In this document: piece by piece, positions 52,026 through 59,803 of the stretch
Layout of the letters: each line of letters starts with the position of its first letter
How positions within the stretch are numbered: position 1 is the first letter of the stretch
Origin: JAFGBI01 sp964454025
GTDB lineage: Bacteria > Myxococcota_A > Polyangia > Polyangiales > Polyangiaceae
Direction: 5' to 3'
DNA length: 64,000 nt
Assembly: GCA_964454025.1 (NCBI GenBank)
Contig: CAYVRP010000004.1
Coordinates: forward strand, 62,001-126,000
The notes under the pieces: model-generated
Told to the model about the DNA's origin: nothing
Database searches by the model: none
Seen by the model: the letters and a program-made list of their open reading frames with translations, nothing else
Position numbers and translations under genes: made by a program

Positions 52026-52652
52026 ATGCGTGCGATGACGGCGGTCCAGGGCGAGGCCACCGACGAGATGCTGATGGTCCGCTACCAGCGGGGGGACCGC
52101 GGCGCTTTCGCGGAGCTGGTTCGCCGCTATCAGGTGCCCGTCTACAACTTCGCCTTCCGCCTGCTCCACCAGGCGTCCATGGCGGAGGACGTCACCCAGG
52201 AGGTCTTCCTCCGCATCGTGCAGCGGGCCGCCGAGTTCAAACACGAGGCCCGCTTCTCGACCTGGCTCTTCACCATCGCGCACAACCTCTGCGTCGACCA
52301 GCAGCGCAAGCTGGCCTACCGCCAGCACCCAAGCCTCGACCAGCCCGCGCACGGCGCGGCGACGGAGGTTCCCCTCGGCGAGCACGTGCTCGACCCGCAC
52401 CCGCGCGCCGCGACGGAACGGGCCGCGCCACGCTCCGAGGTGGCGCTGCGCATCGTGGAGGCGGTGAGCCACCTCCCCGAAGAGCAACGCGAGGTCTTCC
52501 TGTTGCGAGAGATCGCGGGGCTCCCCTTCCGCGAGATCGCCGAGGTCACTGGCGCGGGAGAGAACACCGTGAAGAGCCGCATGCGGTACGCCCTCGACCG
52601 ACTCCAGGAGGCGCTCGCCGACTTCGAGGAGTATGCACGAGCGCTGCGGTGA
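52026..52652 (+). CDS. ECF sigma factor (RpoE-like)
   Basis: A 208-residue group IV sigma factor that binds core RNA polymerase. Region 2 (about 25-95: FAELVRRYQVPVYNFAFRLL, MAEDVTQEVFLRIVQRAAEFK, RFSTWLFTIAHNLCVDQQRK) and region 4 (about 145-200: LPEEQREVFLLREIAGLPFREIAEVTG, ENTVKSRMRYALDRLQEAL) are intact, and regions 1.1 and 3 are missing as expected. The start at ATG 52026 gives the usual length; the frame stays open far upstream but loses sigma similarity. The next gene is a ZAS anti-sigma factor 33 bases away, so the sigma factor is held inactive until an envelope signal arrives. Confidence 0.94.
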   Translation: MRAMTAVQGEATDEMLMVRYQRGDRGAFAELVRRYQVPVYNFAFRLLHQASMAEDVTQEVFLRIVQRAAEFKHEARFSTWLFTIAHNLCVDQQRKLAYRQHPSLDQPAHGAATEVPLGEHVLDPHPRAATERAAPRSEVALRIVEAVSHLPEEQREVFLLREIAGLPFREIAEVTGAGENTVKSRMRYALDRLQEALADFEEYARALR

Positions 52653-52685
52653 GGTTGACGACGAGCGGACAGGACGCGGACTGAC

Positions 52686-53696
52686 GTGGATTGCGAGAAG
52701 TTCGACCGGGTGGTGCTCGACCTGCTGTACGACGAGCTCGACGAGCGCACGGCGGCGGCGGCGCGACGGCACATGGATCACTGCGCTCGGTGCGGCCCCA
52801 TCGGCGCTGGGCTCCGCGCCACCCGCGAGGTGGGGGTGCTGCCACGAGAGACGCCTAGCCCCGACCTGGCGTCGCGCATCCTGGAGGCCGAGCGCAACGC
52901 TCGCGCCCAGCTCCCGCTCGGCCAGCGCCTGGGGCGCGGCGTCTCGGTGCTCGCGGGCTACGCCATGCGGCCGCAGCTCGCGATGGCGGCGGTCGCGGTG
53001 TTGATGATCGGCATCAGCGTCTTCTTCGTGCGTACCCACCCGAGCGATCGCGAGGCGGTGCGCGTGACCGAGCGCGGGGTGCCCGAGGTGGAGCAGGAAC
53101 CGGTCGGGACGGTGGTGGACCGTGGCGAAGCCGAAGCCGCCCCGTCCTCGGCTTCGCCACGGTCCACCCTCGGCCGCGGCGAACTCCCGGTCGAGGGCGA
53201 GCCCCCCCCGCCGAGCGCCATCGCCGACGACCGGGAATACGAGGCCGCGCGGGGCCAATTCCAGGCCGGACACTTCGCGGAGGCGCAGCGCGCCTTCGAG
53301 CGACTGGCCGGCGCCGGGGGACCGCACGCGGCGAGCGCGGCCCTGATGGCGGCGCAGTGCGCGCGCCACACGCAGGGCTGCGCCGTCGCCGCGGCGCTGT
53401 TCGACGATCTGGCCGCGCGTCACTTTGACACCGGCGTGGGGCTCGAGGCGACCTGGCACGCCGCCGAGTGCCGCCGCTCGCTCGGGCAGACCGACCTCGC
53501 CCGCAGTGACTACCTCCGGCTCGCCGCCGAGCCCGGGTACGCGGAGCGGGTGGAGGTGGCGCTGGCTGCCCTGGAGGGCGGGCCGGGCGTCACACCGGGC
53601 GACCGCGCGGTGCGGGCCAAGGCCGCGACCTCGCCGCCGCCCCGCGCTGCGCCCGAGGTCGCCGAACCGGTTCCCACGGCCGCGGCCAGCCGCTGA
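52686..53696 (+). CDS. ZAS-type anti-sigma factor with periplasmic repeat domain
   Basis: A 336-residue protein from a GTG. The zinc-binding anti-sigma domain carries H29-x3-C33-x2-C36 (HMDHCARC), which grips the sigma factor. A membrane helix lies at about 97-115 (LAMAAVAVLMIGISVFFV). The periplasmic part holds a Pro/Glu/Ala/Ser linker (116-175) and a TPR-like helical domain (about 180-300: YEAARGQFQAGHFAEAQRAFERLAG, ATWHAAECRRSLGQTDLARSDYLRLA). Most ZAS anti-sigmas have shorter outer parts, so the TPR domain probably senses a periplasmic ligand or complex. The linker contains a perfect 20-bp inverted repeat in the DNA. It starts 33 bases after the sigma stop. Confidence 0.9.
   Translation: MDCEKFDRVVLDLLYDELDERTAAAARRHMDHCARCGPIGAGLRATREVGVLPRETPSPDLASRILEAERNARAQLPLGQRLGRGVSVLAGYAMRPQLAMAAVAVLMIGISVFFVRTHPSDREAVRVTERGVPEVEQEPVGTVVDRGEAEAAPSSASPRSTLGRGELPVEGEPPPPSAIADDREYEAARGQFQAGHFAEAQRAFERLAGAGGPHAASAALMAAQCARHTQGCAVAAALFDDLAARHFDTGVGLEATWHAAECRRSLGQTDLARSDYLRLAAEPGYAERVEVALAALEGGPGVTPGDRAVRAKAATSPPPRAAPEVAEPVPTAAASR
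53114..53168. repeat. Perfect 20-bp inverted repeat in the anti-sigma gene
   Basis: The left arm 53114-53133 is the exact reverse complement of the right arm 53149-53168, with a 15-base loop. It lies in the linker codons of the anti-sigma gene and would form a strong hairpin in single-stranded DNA or mRNA. The reading frame continues through it without a stop. A 20-bp perfect palindromic pair is not expected by chance. It could be a mobile-element footprint or a control hairpin. Confidence 0.7.
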
Positions 53697-53756
53697 CTCG
53701 GTGAGCTCGCCACCCTCCGCGGCCGGCCTGGCCAGGCGGCGCGGAGACGGTCCGTC

Positions 53757-53775
53757 GGATCGGCGTCGCCGATCC
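53757..53775 (+). terminator. Palindromic hairpin between convergent anti-sigma and PilZ genes
   Basis: A 19-base palindrome (GGATCGGCG-T-CGCCGATCC) gives a 7- to 9-bp stem, 60 bases after the anti-sigma stop. There is no T-run on either side, so it may be a bidirectional weak terminator or only a structured spacer. The rest of 53697-53893 holds no gene I can support. Confidence 0.35.
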
Positions 53776-53893
53776 AAGCCCCTCTGGCCAAGCACCGAGA
53801 GTCGCTCTCCAGGGTGTGCGGCCGGCAACCCGCGCTCGCCCCGCACGGGCGCGGACCCCGACATCGACGTCGCCCTCACCCCCGCGCGGTCCG

Positions 53894-54247
53894 CTAGTTC
53901 GTACCTTCGCCGCGAACGTAGGCGATGACGCGGATGACCCGCACCAGGCGCTCCCGGTCCTCGCTGGTGATATCGACGAAGCGAATCCCCATACCCGGGT
54001 TCGGGTTGTCGCCGAGTACCCGGACCGGGTTGATCCACTGCACGATGCCCTGAAGCACGAAGGGCGGGTGGCCGGGCGGCGCGAAGCGCAGCCGGAGCCG
54101 CGTCCCGATCTCGAGCGGCTGTCGGGTGAGGACGAAGATGCCAAGCTCCGAGATGTTCGTGATCGACGCGTAGAGGAAGGTGTCCTCCGTCTCGCAGTCG
54201 ACGGACCAGGTGACGGGGACGCGCTCTGCCGTGCGCCGGTTCCTCAT
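53894..54247 (-). CDS. PilZ-domain c-di-GMP-binding protein
   Basis: A 117-residue single-domain PilZ protein. The two c-di-GMP-binding motifs are intact: R5-TAE-R9 (RxxxR) near the N-terminus and N31-IS33-EL-G36 (D/NxSxxG). The C-terminal MGIRFVDITSEDRERL is typical of the PilZ family that expanded in myxobacteria. I start at ATG 54247 because GAGGA sits 7 bases before it; a GTG at 54304 would add an acidic leader. Such small PilZ proteins change partner activity when c-di-GMP is high, for example in motility or exopolysaccharide control. It follows the GT39-like gene on the same strand. Confidence 0.9.
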   Translation of the reverse strand: MRNRRTAERVPVTWSVDCETEDTFLYASITNISELGIFVLTRQPLEIGTRLRLRFAPPGHPPFVLQGIVQWINPVRVLGDNPNPGMGIRFVDITSEDRERLVRVIRVIAYVRGEGTN

Positions 54248-54366
54248 CCCGTTGTCCTCTTCGTCTTCCCGTTCCGGCCCCGATCGACCCGACAGCCCGC
54301 TCACCGGTCGGCCTTACCCTTGATCCCGCGAGGTGTCACGGAAAGTCGTGTCACCGCGGCAAGGGT

Positions 54367-56889
54367 TCACCAGACGCGGAGTTTTCCCGCGATCACACGG
54401 TCCTGGTCGTGAGGTCCGCGCCGCACCGGAAGGCGACGCGCGCCCTGAAAGAAGCCGAAGTAGACGTCGTAGTCCCCCGGAGCGAAGTTCGGCTCCAGGG
54501 TGAACGGGTGCGCGTCGAGGATCACGTCGCCTGGTCGCCAGTACCGCATCGGATACCGCTCCCGCAAGGTGGCGTGGTCCCCGTTGAAGCGACGACCCTG
54601 CCCGTCGACGTGGATGAAGGTGTCCCACTCGCCGTCGATCGGCGCGATGACCCGCCAGTAGATGCGAAAGACGGCGGCACGCCCTGGGACCACCGCCTCC
54701 AGGATCCGCCCGCGCCGGTCGACCACCTCCCAGCCGAGGGCCTGGACCTGTCCCCCGAGATCCGCGTCGAGCGGCCAGCGGGGATCCGCCGCGCCCTCCA
54801 GCACCACCTCGTTCAGGGGGTTCTGGTTGGCCGTCGCCGGGTCCAGCCGATCAGAAACCAGGAGGATCCCCGGCGACCGCGCGTCGACCACGGGCAGGTT
54901 GCCGGGGCGCCCGCCGCCACGATGAAGGGCGTTGAGCTCCGGCAGCAGCGCGGCACGGACGGCGAGGAAGCGCCGCCCGGCGCCCCCGGTCAACCACGGG
55001 AACGCGGCCGGGACGGACTCGAGCGCCGGGACCCTCGCGCCGAGGTAGTAGGTGGAAACCGCGGCATCGAAGCCGAGCACGGCGATCTCCTCGCCGGCCC
55101 CAGCCCGCTCGCGGAAAGCCGCGAAGGCGCTCCGCGGTGACATCTCCGTGACGAGCCCGGGGAAGTAGGCGGCGCCCCCGAGCGCCGCGCTGGCGGTGAA
55201 CCCGGCGAGCGCGAGCCGCGCCCGAGGCCAGCCGGTGCGTTCGTGCATCCAGCGCGCGGCGTCGCGAGCCAGGAGCGCCGCTGCGGGCAGCCCCAGGACG
55301 AGCCCGGCGAAGGCGATCCAGCCCCAGCGGACGAGGCGCTGGAACTGGAGGCCGAGAGCCTCGAGGGGAGCCACCCGCCACCCCGCCTCGTGCACGACGG
55401 ACGCGGCCGCGACCCCGACCAGCGCGGTCTGGACGAGCATGAGCAGCAGTCCGAGCTGCCCGCGTCGCGCCCCGCGCCACGCCCGGAGCGCCGCCGTGAA
55501 GCTTGCCGCCTCGAACCGAGGTCGGCACACCCCGTCCGGCTCCGCGATCGACACCAGCGCAGCCCCTACCAGGCCCAGGGCGACGAGCACGTACCAGCGA
55601 GGCGGCGCCGCGCTGGTCGAGCCGTCGACGTCGAGCCCAAAGGCGACGAAACCCTTCCCTGGGATCAGGACCAGATCCGCGAGCACGAGCACCGTCGCCG
55701 CCGCCAGACCCATCGCGCCGACGGGCGCGGTGCGTCCCCGGCGCTCCGCGTCCCGAACCGCGATCCCGACCAGCGCGGCGAGCCCCGCGACCGCCACGAA
55801 GGGTATCGTGCCCACCGACGGAGCGAGAGCGCCGTGCGCAACGAACGCGATTCCAGTCGCGGAAACCAGCACGAACCGGAGCGGTGCCGCCGCGAGCGCG
55901 GGGCGCTCTCGGGCAGGCGATCCGCCGAACGCCGTGCCGACAGCGAGGAGCGCCGGGCCGCCGTAGGGGAAGAGCCCGTGAGCGAGCTGCCCCAGCATGA
56001 GGTCGAAGGTGGCGAGCGGGGTGGACGGGGCGATGGGTACGCCGACCGGCAGGTAGAAGCGCCCGGGATCCGCCCTGGCAGCGCCGAGCGCTCCGACGCC
56101 GTAGGCCAGCACCGCCACTCCGACGCCGAGGGTCAGCCCTCCGGTGACGACGCCGAAGCGGTCGGCGCGCGAAGAATTCACCGCCAGGGCGACCAGCCAG
56201 GCGACGCCGACGCCGAGCGCGGGAACGACCACGCCGAAGATGGCGCCTCGACACGCGTACCCTCCCCCGAGCGCCAGCAGGCCGAGCCCGAGCGCGAGCG
56301 CACGACCGGCGCTGGGGGCCGCCGCGCCGTCGCGACCGCCGAATACGGCGGCGGTGAGCCCCCACAGCGCCAGAACGTCGAGCGCCAGGGTGGGGGCGTC
56401 ACCGAGCATCATCCGCGCCTGGTTGAAGTACAATGGCGTCGTTCCGAGCACGATGGCCGCGTAGGTGGCGGCGCGGCGGTCCTCGTAGCGCGCGACCAGC
56501 GCATACGTCGCGGCAACCCCGAGCAGCGCCCAGAGGGCGAGCGGAAGCCGGCCAGCCCAGGCATGGAGCCCGAAGCACCAGAGCCCGGCCGCCGCCGAGG
56601 TGTAGGGGAGCTCTCCGGACCCCAGTCCCCCGAGGGTCATCATCGAGTTGTCCGCGCCATCGACGTATAGGCCTCGGGCGCCGAACACGTTCAGGGCGAT
56701 GCGCCGAGCGAGCTCGACGAAGCGGAGCTCGTACGGGTCCCACAGCCCCAGCAGAGGCAGCGGGGCGAGCAAGTTACCGACTACGAGCAGAACCGCCAGC
56801 ACCGCCCCGCCGCGGGACGGAGAGGACGCGCCGCCGGTCGCGGCGACAGGGGGAAGGCCCGCTCGATCGGGCAGGTTCGCGGCTGGCAT
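54367..56889 (-). CDS. Membrane glycosyltransferase of GT39/ArnT-like type with C-terminal beta domain
   Basis: An 840-residue inner-membrane enzyme. The N-terminal half starts WDPYELRFVELARRIA, the acidic-residue loop of the protein O-mannosyltransferase/ArnT family that uses a polyprenyl-phosphate sugar, followed by about twelve membrane helices. The last 250 residues are soluble and beta-rich with several Trp/Asp-rich strands (PGDVILDAHPFTLEPNFAPGDYDVYFGFFQG), probably a periplasmic carbohydrate-binding domain. I start at the ATG at 56889; a TTG upstream would add eight residues. It is close to the PilZ gene but separated by 119 bases. Donor and acceptor are unknown. Confidence 0.78.
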   Translation of the reverse strand: MPAANLPDRAGLPPVAATGGASSPSRGGAVLAVLLVVGNLLAPLPLLGLWDPYELRFVELARRIALNVFGARGLYVDGADNSMMTLGGLGSGELPYTSAAAGLWCFGLHAWAGRLPLALWALLGVAATYALVARYEDRRAATYAAIVLGTTPLYFNQARMMLGDAPTLALDVLALWGLTAAVFGGRDGAAAPSAGRALALGLGLLALGGGYACRGAIFGVVVPALGVGVAWLVALAVNSSRADRFGVVTGGLTLGVGVAVLAYGVGALGAARADPGRFYLPVGVPIAPSTPLATFDLMLGQLAHGLFPYGGPALLAVGTAFGGSPARERPALAAAPLRFVLVSATGIAFVAHGALAPSVGTIPFVAVAGLAALVGIAVRDAERRGRTAPVGAMGLAAATVLVLADLVLIPGKGFVAFGLDVDGSTSAAPPRWYVLVALGLVGAALVSIAEPDGVCRPRFEAASFTAALRAWRGARRGQLGLLLMLVQTALVGVAAASVVHEAGWRVAPLEALGLQFQRLVRWGWIAFAGLVLGLPAAALLARDAARWMHERTGWPRARLALAGFTASAALGGAAYFPGLVTEMSPRSAFAAFRERAGAGEEIAVLGFDAAVSTYYLGARVPALESVPAAFPWLTGGAGRRFLAVRAALLPELNALHRGGGRPGNLPVVDARSPGILLVSDRLDPATANQNPLNEVVLEGAADPRWPLDADLGGQVQALGWEVVDRRGRILEAVVPGRAAVFRIYWRVIAPIDGEWDTFIHVDGQGRRFNGDHATLRERYPMRYWRPGDVILDAHPFTLEPNFAPGDYDVYFGFFQGARRLPVRRGPHDQDRVIAGKLRVW

Positions 56890-57038
56890 CGGGCGGGCGC
56901 GGAGCGGCGGCAACGATACCGCGCCCCGTGCGATCCTGCATGGTCTGCCGCAGGCCGGCGGGCGGAGCGCCCGGGGCCGAGGGCCTCCGGCCAGCTCCGC
57001 GTGGCACGACGCCGTGCTTCCCCTATCCTTCCGTCCTC

Positions 57039-58112
57039 ATGCGCTCCGGCAACGTCGCCATCGTGGGCCGCACCAACGTCGGCAAGTCGACGTTCCTCAA
57101 CGCCGCGCTCGGCGAACCACTGGCCATCACCTCTTCGCTGCCACAGACCACCCGCGACGCATTGCTCGGGGTCGTCACGCTGCCGAACACGCAGATCGCC
57201 TTCGTCGACACGCCAGGAATTCATCGGCCGCGCACCGAGCTCGGCCGCCGCATGAACGCCGCCGCCATCGACGCCGTCCGCGCCGCCGACGTGGTGCTCG
57301 TGATGACCGACACCCACCGCCTGCGAACTCGCGTCGACGGGCTGCCGGCCGCCGCCGCGCCCGCGACCGCCGTGGTCGATCTCCCGCCCGGCGACGTCGA
57401 GGTGCTCGCCCAGCTGCCGGCGGAGGCGCCGGTCGTGCTGGTCATCAACAAGGTCGACCGCTGCGCGGACAAGCGCGACCTGCTCGGCGTCATCCAGCGC
57501 TTCGCCGCGCACCGTGATTTTGCCGCCATCGTCCCGGCCAGCGTGCGCGACCCACGCGACGTGGAGCGCATCCTGTCCGTGCTCGGCGAGGCGCTGCCCG
57601 AGCGCCCGCCCGCCTACGACCCGGAGACGATCACCGACCGCCCGGCACTCTTTTTCGTGCGGGAGTACGTCCGCGAGCAGGTGTTGCGCCACACCGCCCG
57701 CGAGGTGCCCCACGCGGTCGCCGTGACCGTCGAGTCCGCCACTGACCGCGGCGAGGTGCTCGTGGTCCAGGCCACGATCCACGTCGAGAAGGCTGGTCAG
57801 CGCGCGATCCTCCTCGGGTCCCGCGGCGCACGCCTGCGCGACGTCGGCGCGGCGGCGCGCCAGCGCATCGAGGCGCTCCTGGGCCGCCGCGTGTATCTCG
57901 AGCTCTTCGTGCGGGTCACGCCGCGCTGGAAGCACATCCCGCGGCAGCTCGCCGAGCTCGGCTACGACGGCGGGTGCGGGCCGAGCGCGGCGCCGCGACC
58001 ACGCCGGGCAGGACTGCCGTCGCGGGAGGGGGCCTCCACCGCCCGGGCCGGCCGCCCCCGCCGCTCGCGCCCTGACGCCCGCTCGACACCGCCCCGAGGT
58101 CGCGCCCGATGA
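57039..58112 (+). CDS. era: Ribosome assembly GTPase Era
   Basis: A 357-residue Era that binds the 3-prime end of 16S rRNA during 30S maturation. GTPase motifs G1 GRTNVGKST (10-18), G3 DTPGI and G4 NKVD are intact. The KH RNA-binding domain is at about 235-305, with the HVEKAGQRAILLGSRGARLRDVG segment and the RVTPRW end. About 48 Arg/Pro/Gly/Ser residues follow that are not part of typical Era and look disordered. The ATG at 57039 is the natural start; the long in-frame region upstream is not similar. The stop overlaps the der ATG (ATGA), so both GTPases are co-translated. Confidence 0.93.
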   Translation: MRSGNVAIVGRTNVGKSTFLNAALGEPLAITSSLPQTTRDALLGVVTLPNTQIAFVDTPGIHRPRTELGRRMNAAAIDAVRAADVVLVMTDTHRLRTRVDGLPAAAAPATAVVDLPPGDVEVLAQLPAEAPVVLVINKVDRCADKRDLLGVIQRFAAHRDFAAIVPASVRDPRDVERILSVLGEALPERPPAYDPETITDRPALFFVREYVREQVLRHTAREVPHAVAVTVESATDRGEVLVVQATIHVEKAGQRAILLGSRGARLRDVGAAARQRIEALLGRRVYLELFVRVTPRWKHIPRQLAELGYDGGCGPSAAPRPRRAGLPSREGASTARAGRPRRSRPDARSTPPRGRAR

Positions 58113-59443
58113 CCTTCATCGCCGCCATCGTCGGCCGGCCCAACGTGGGCAAGAGCACGCTCTTCAACCGCCTCGTCGGACGTCGCGCCGCCATCGTCGA
58201 CGACCAGCCGGGGGTCACGCGCGATCGCCACTACGCGGACGCTCACCTGCAGGGCCGCGACCTCACCCTGGTCGATACGGGCGGATTCGATCCGGACAGC
58301 GACGATCCCATGCGGCAAGGCATCGCCCGGCACGTCCTCGCCGCGATCGAGGAGGCGGACGTCGTGCTCTGCCTCTTGGACGGGAGCACGTCGCCCACCT
58401 CGGCGGATCGGGAGGCGGTCGCCCTGCTGCGGCGCGGCGGCAAGCCGGTCGTGTTCGCCGCCAACAAGGTGGACAACGAGGCGCGCGCGCTGGATGCGGC
58501 GGAGCTCTACGCCCTAGGCCTGACCGAGCTCATCCCGGTTTCGGCCCTCCACGGCCGTGGCCTGGGCCGGCTGGAACAGGCGCTGGTTTCCCGGCTCCCC
58601 CCGCCCGGCGGCGAGGCGCCCGCAGAGGACCCCGCCGACCCCACGGCCCGCGTCGCGCTCATCGGCCGCCCCAACGCGGGCAAGGCGTCGCTCTTCAACC
58701 ATCTCGTGGGCGCCGAGCGCTCCCTGGTCGATCATCGCCCCGGGACGACCCGCGATCCGGTGGACAGCCGCGTCGAGCGGAACGGGCACAATTACCTGCT
58801 GGTGGACACCGCCGGGATCCGGCGCCGCTCCCGTGTGGAGCACGGCGTCGAGGCGGCGAGCGTGATGCGAGCGCTCCGCGCCCTCGATCGAGCGGAGGTC
58901 GCCGTCCTCATGTGCGACGCGGTCGAGGGCGTCAAGGAGCAGGACGCGCGCCTGCTCGGCCTCTGCGCCGACCGGCGCCGCGCCGTCGTGGTCGCCCTGA
59001 ACAAGATGGATCTCATCCCCGCGGCGGAGCGGCGCGCCGTGCGCGAGCAGGCAGCGACCGCCCTGCACTTCGCCGGGTGGACGCCGATCATCGGCGTCAG
59101 CGCGGTTTCCGGGGCGGGGGTCACCCAGCTCCTGCGGGCCGTCCGTGACGCCGCCGCCGAGTTTCGCCGGCGGGTCCCGACAGCCGAGCTCAACCGCTTC
59201 TTCGCCGAGGTGCTGGAGCGCCAGCCGCCTCCCACCCGCGGCGGCCGGGCGCCCCGTATCTACTACGTGACCCAGGCCGAGGCGGCGCCCCCCGTCTTCG
59301 TCGCCGTTGCGAGCTCGCCCGCGCACGTCCCCGACTCGTACCGGCGGTTCGTGCAGAACCAGATCCGCAGAGCCTTCGGGTTCCGTTCGGTTCCGGTCAC
59401 CGTCCGTTTCCGTCAGCGTCGAGGTCGCGACGCGACGTCGTGA
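58109..59443 (+). CDS. der: Ribosome assembly GTPase Der (EngA), altered second P-loop
   Basis: A 444-residue double-GTPase of 50S assembly. GD1 keeps GRPNVGKST (8-16), DTGGF and NKVD. GD2 (about 183-345) keeps PGTTRD (switch I), DTAGI and NKMD. The KH-like domain ends the protein (FAEVLERQPPP, FVQNQIRRAFGFRSVPV). The second P-loop reads GRPNAGKAS with Ala193 (GCG at 58685-58687) where Ser or Thr normally coordinates Mg; codon and neighbours give no sign of a frameshift. Loss of the Mg ligand should weaken GTP hydrolysis in GD2. The gene is coupled to era. Otherwise length and order are typical. Confidence 0.93.
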   Translation: MTFIAAIVGRPNVGKSTLFNRLVGRRAAIVDDQPGVTRDRHYADAHLQGRDLTLVDTGGFDPDSDDPMRQGIARHVLAAIEEADVVLCLLDGSTSPTSADREAVALLRRGGKPVVFAANKVDNEARALDAAELYALGLTELIPVSALHGRGLGRLEQALVSRLPPPGGEAPAEDPADPTARVALIGRPNAGKASLFNHLVGAERSLVDHRPGTTRDPVDSRVERNGHNYLLVDTAGIRRRSRVEHGVEAASVMRALRALDRAEVAVLMCDAVEGVKEQDARLLGLCADRRRAVVVALNKMDLIPAAERRAVREQAATALHFAGWTPIIGVSAVSGAGVTQLLRAVRDAAAEFRRRVPTAELNRFFAEVLERQPPPTRGGRAPRIYYVTQAEAAPPVFVAVASSPAHVPDSYRRFVQNQIRRAFGFRSVPVTVRFRQRRGRDATS

Positions 59444-59803
59444 TCCCCGCCGTGGTTCGCCCGTCGGGAGCCAGCGCCCCCCGCGAGCCCGCCGCGCGGG
59501 CGCGCCGCGCGGCGCGCCGATGGCGTTGACGACCGGCCCAGAGCCTCAGGCTGCGCCGAAGCGGCCTCGAACTGGTGGTGACCGGCCCCGGAGTCGAGTG
59601 CCCGCGGTCGTCCGCTCCCCCTGTTGCAGCTACCCGACCAGCGGGCGCGGCACCGGCCCTGGCCGAAGCGGAGCCCGCTCCCGACGGCGCCCCCTGGCGA
59701 AAGCTCCCGACGGGTCGCGTCGGCGGCGCGAGATGGCCACCGTCTCGGACTTCACGGCGGCAATCTTGCCCGTCTCGACGCGCTCCGGCTAGTCGAGCGG
59801 GTG
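59444..59803 (+). other. 360-base gap between der and the M74 endopeptidase
   Basis: No gene is visible: the open frames here are Arg/Gly/Pro/Ser-rich shadows with no domain. A short frame ending in an ILPVSTRSG stretch lies before the GTG at 59801 but is probably not coding. A promoter for the endopeptidase may lie here; I see no strong hexamers. Confidence 0.4.

Noticed and set aside
51378..54038. A minus-strand open frame of 886 codons across the sigma and anti-sigma genes
   Set aside because: The sigma and ZAS motifs are on the plus strand and intact; the antisense frame is only a shadow.
59444..59803. A short frame before the M74 endopeptidase gene
   Set aside because: Its composition is that of noncoding GC-rich DNA and no ribosome site or domain is seen.
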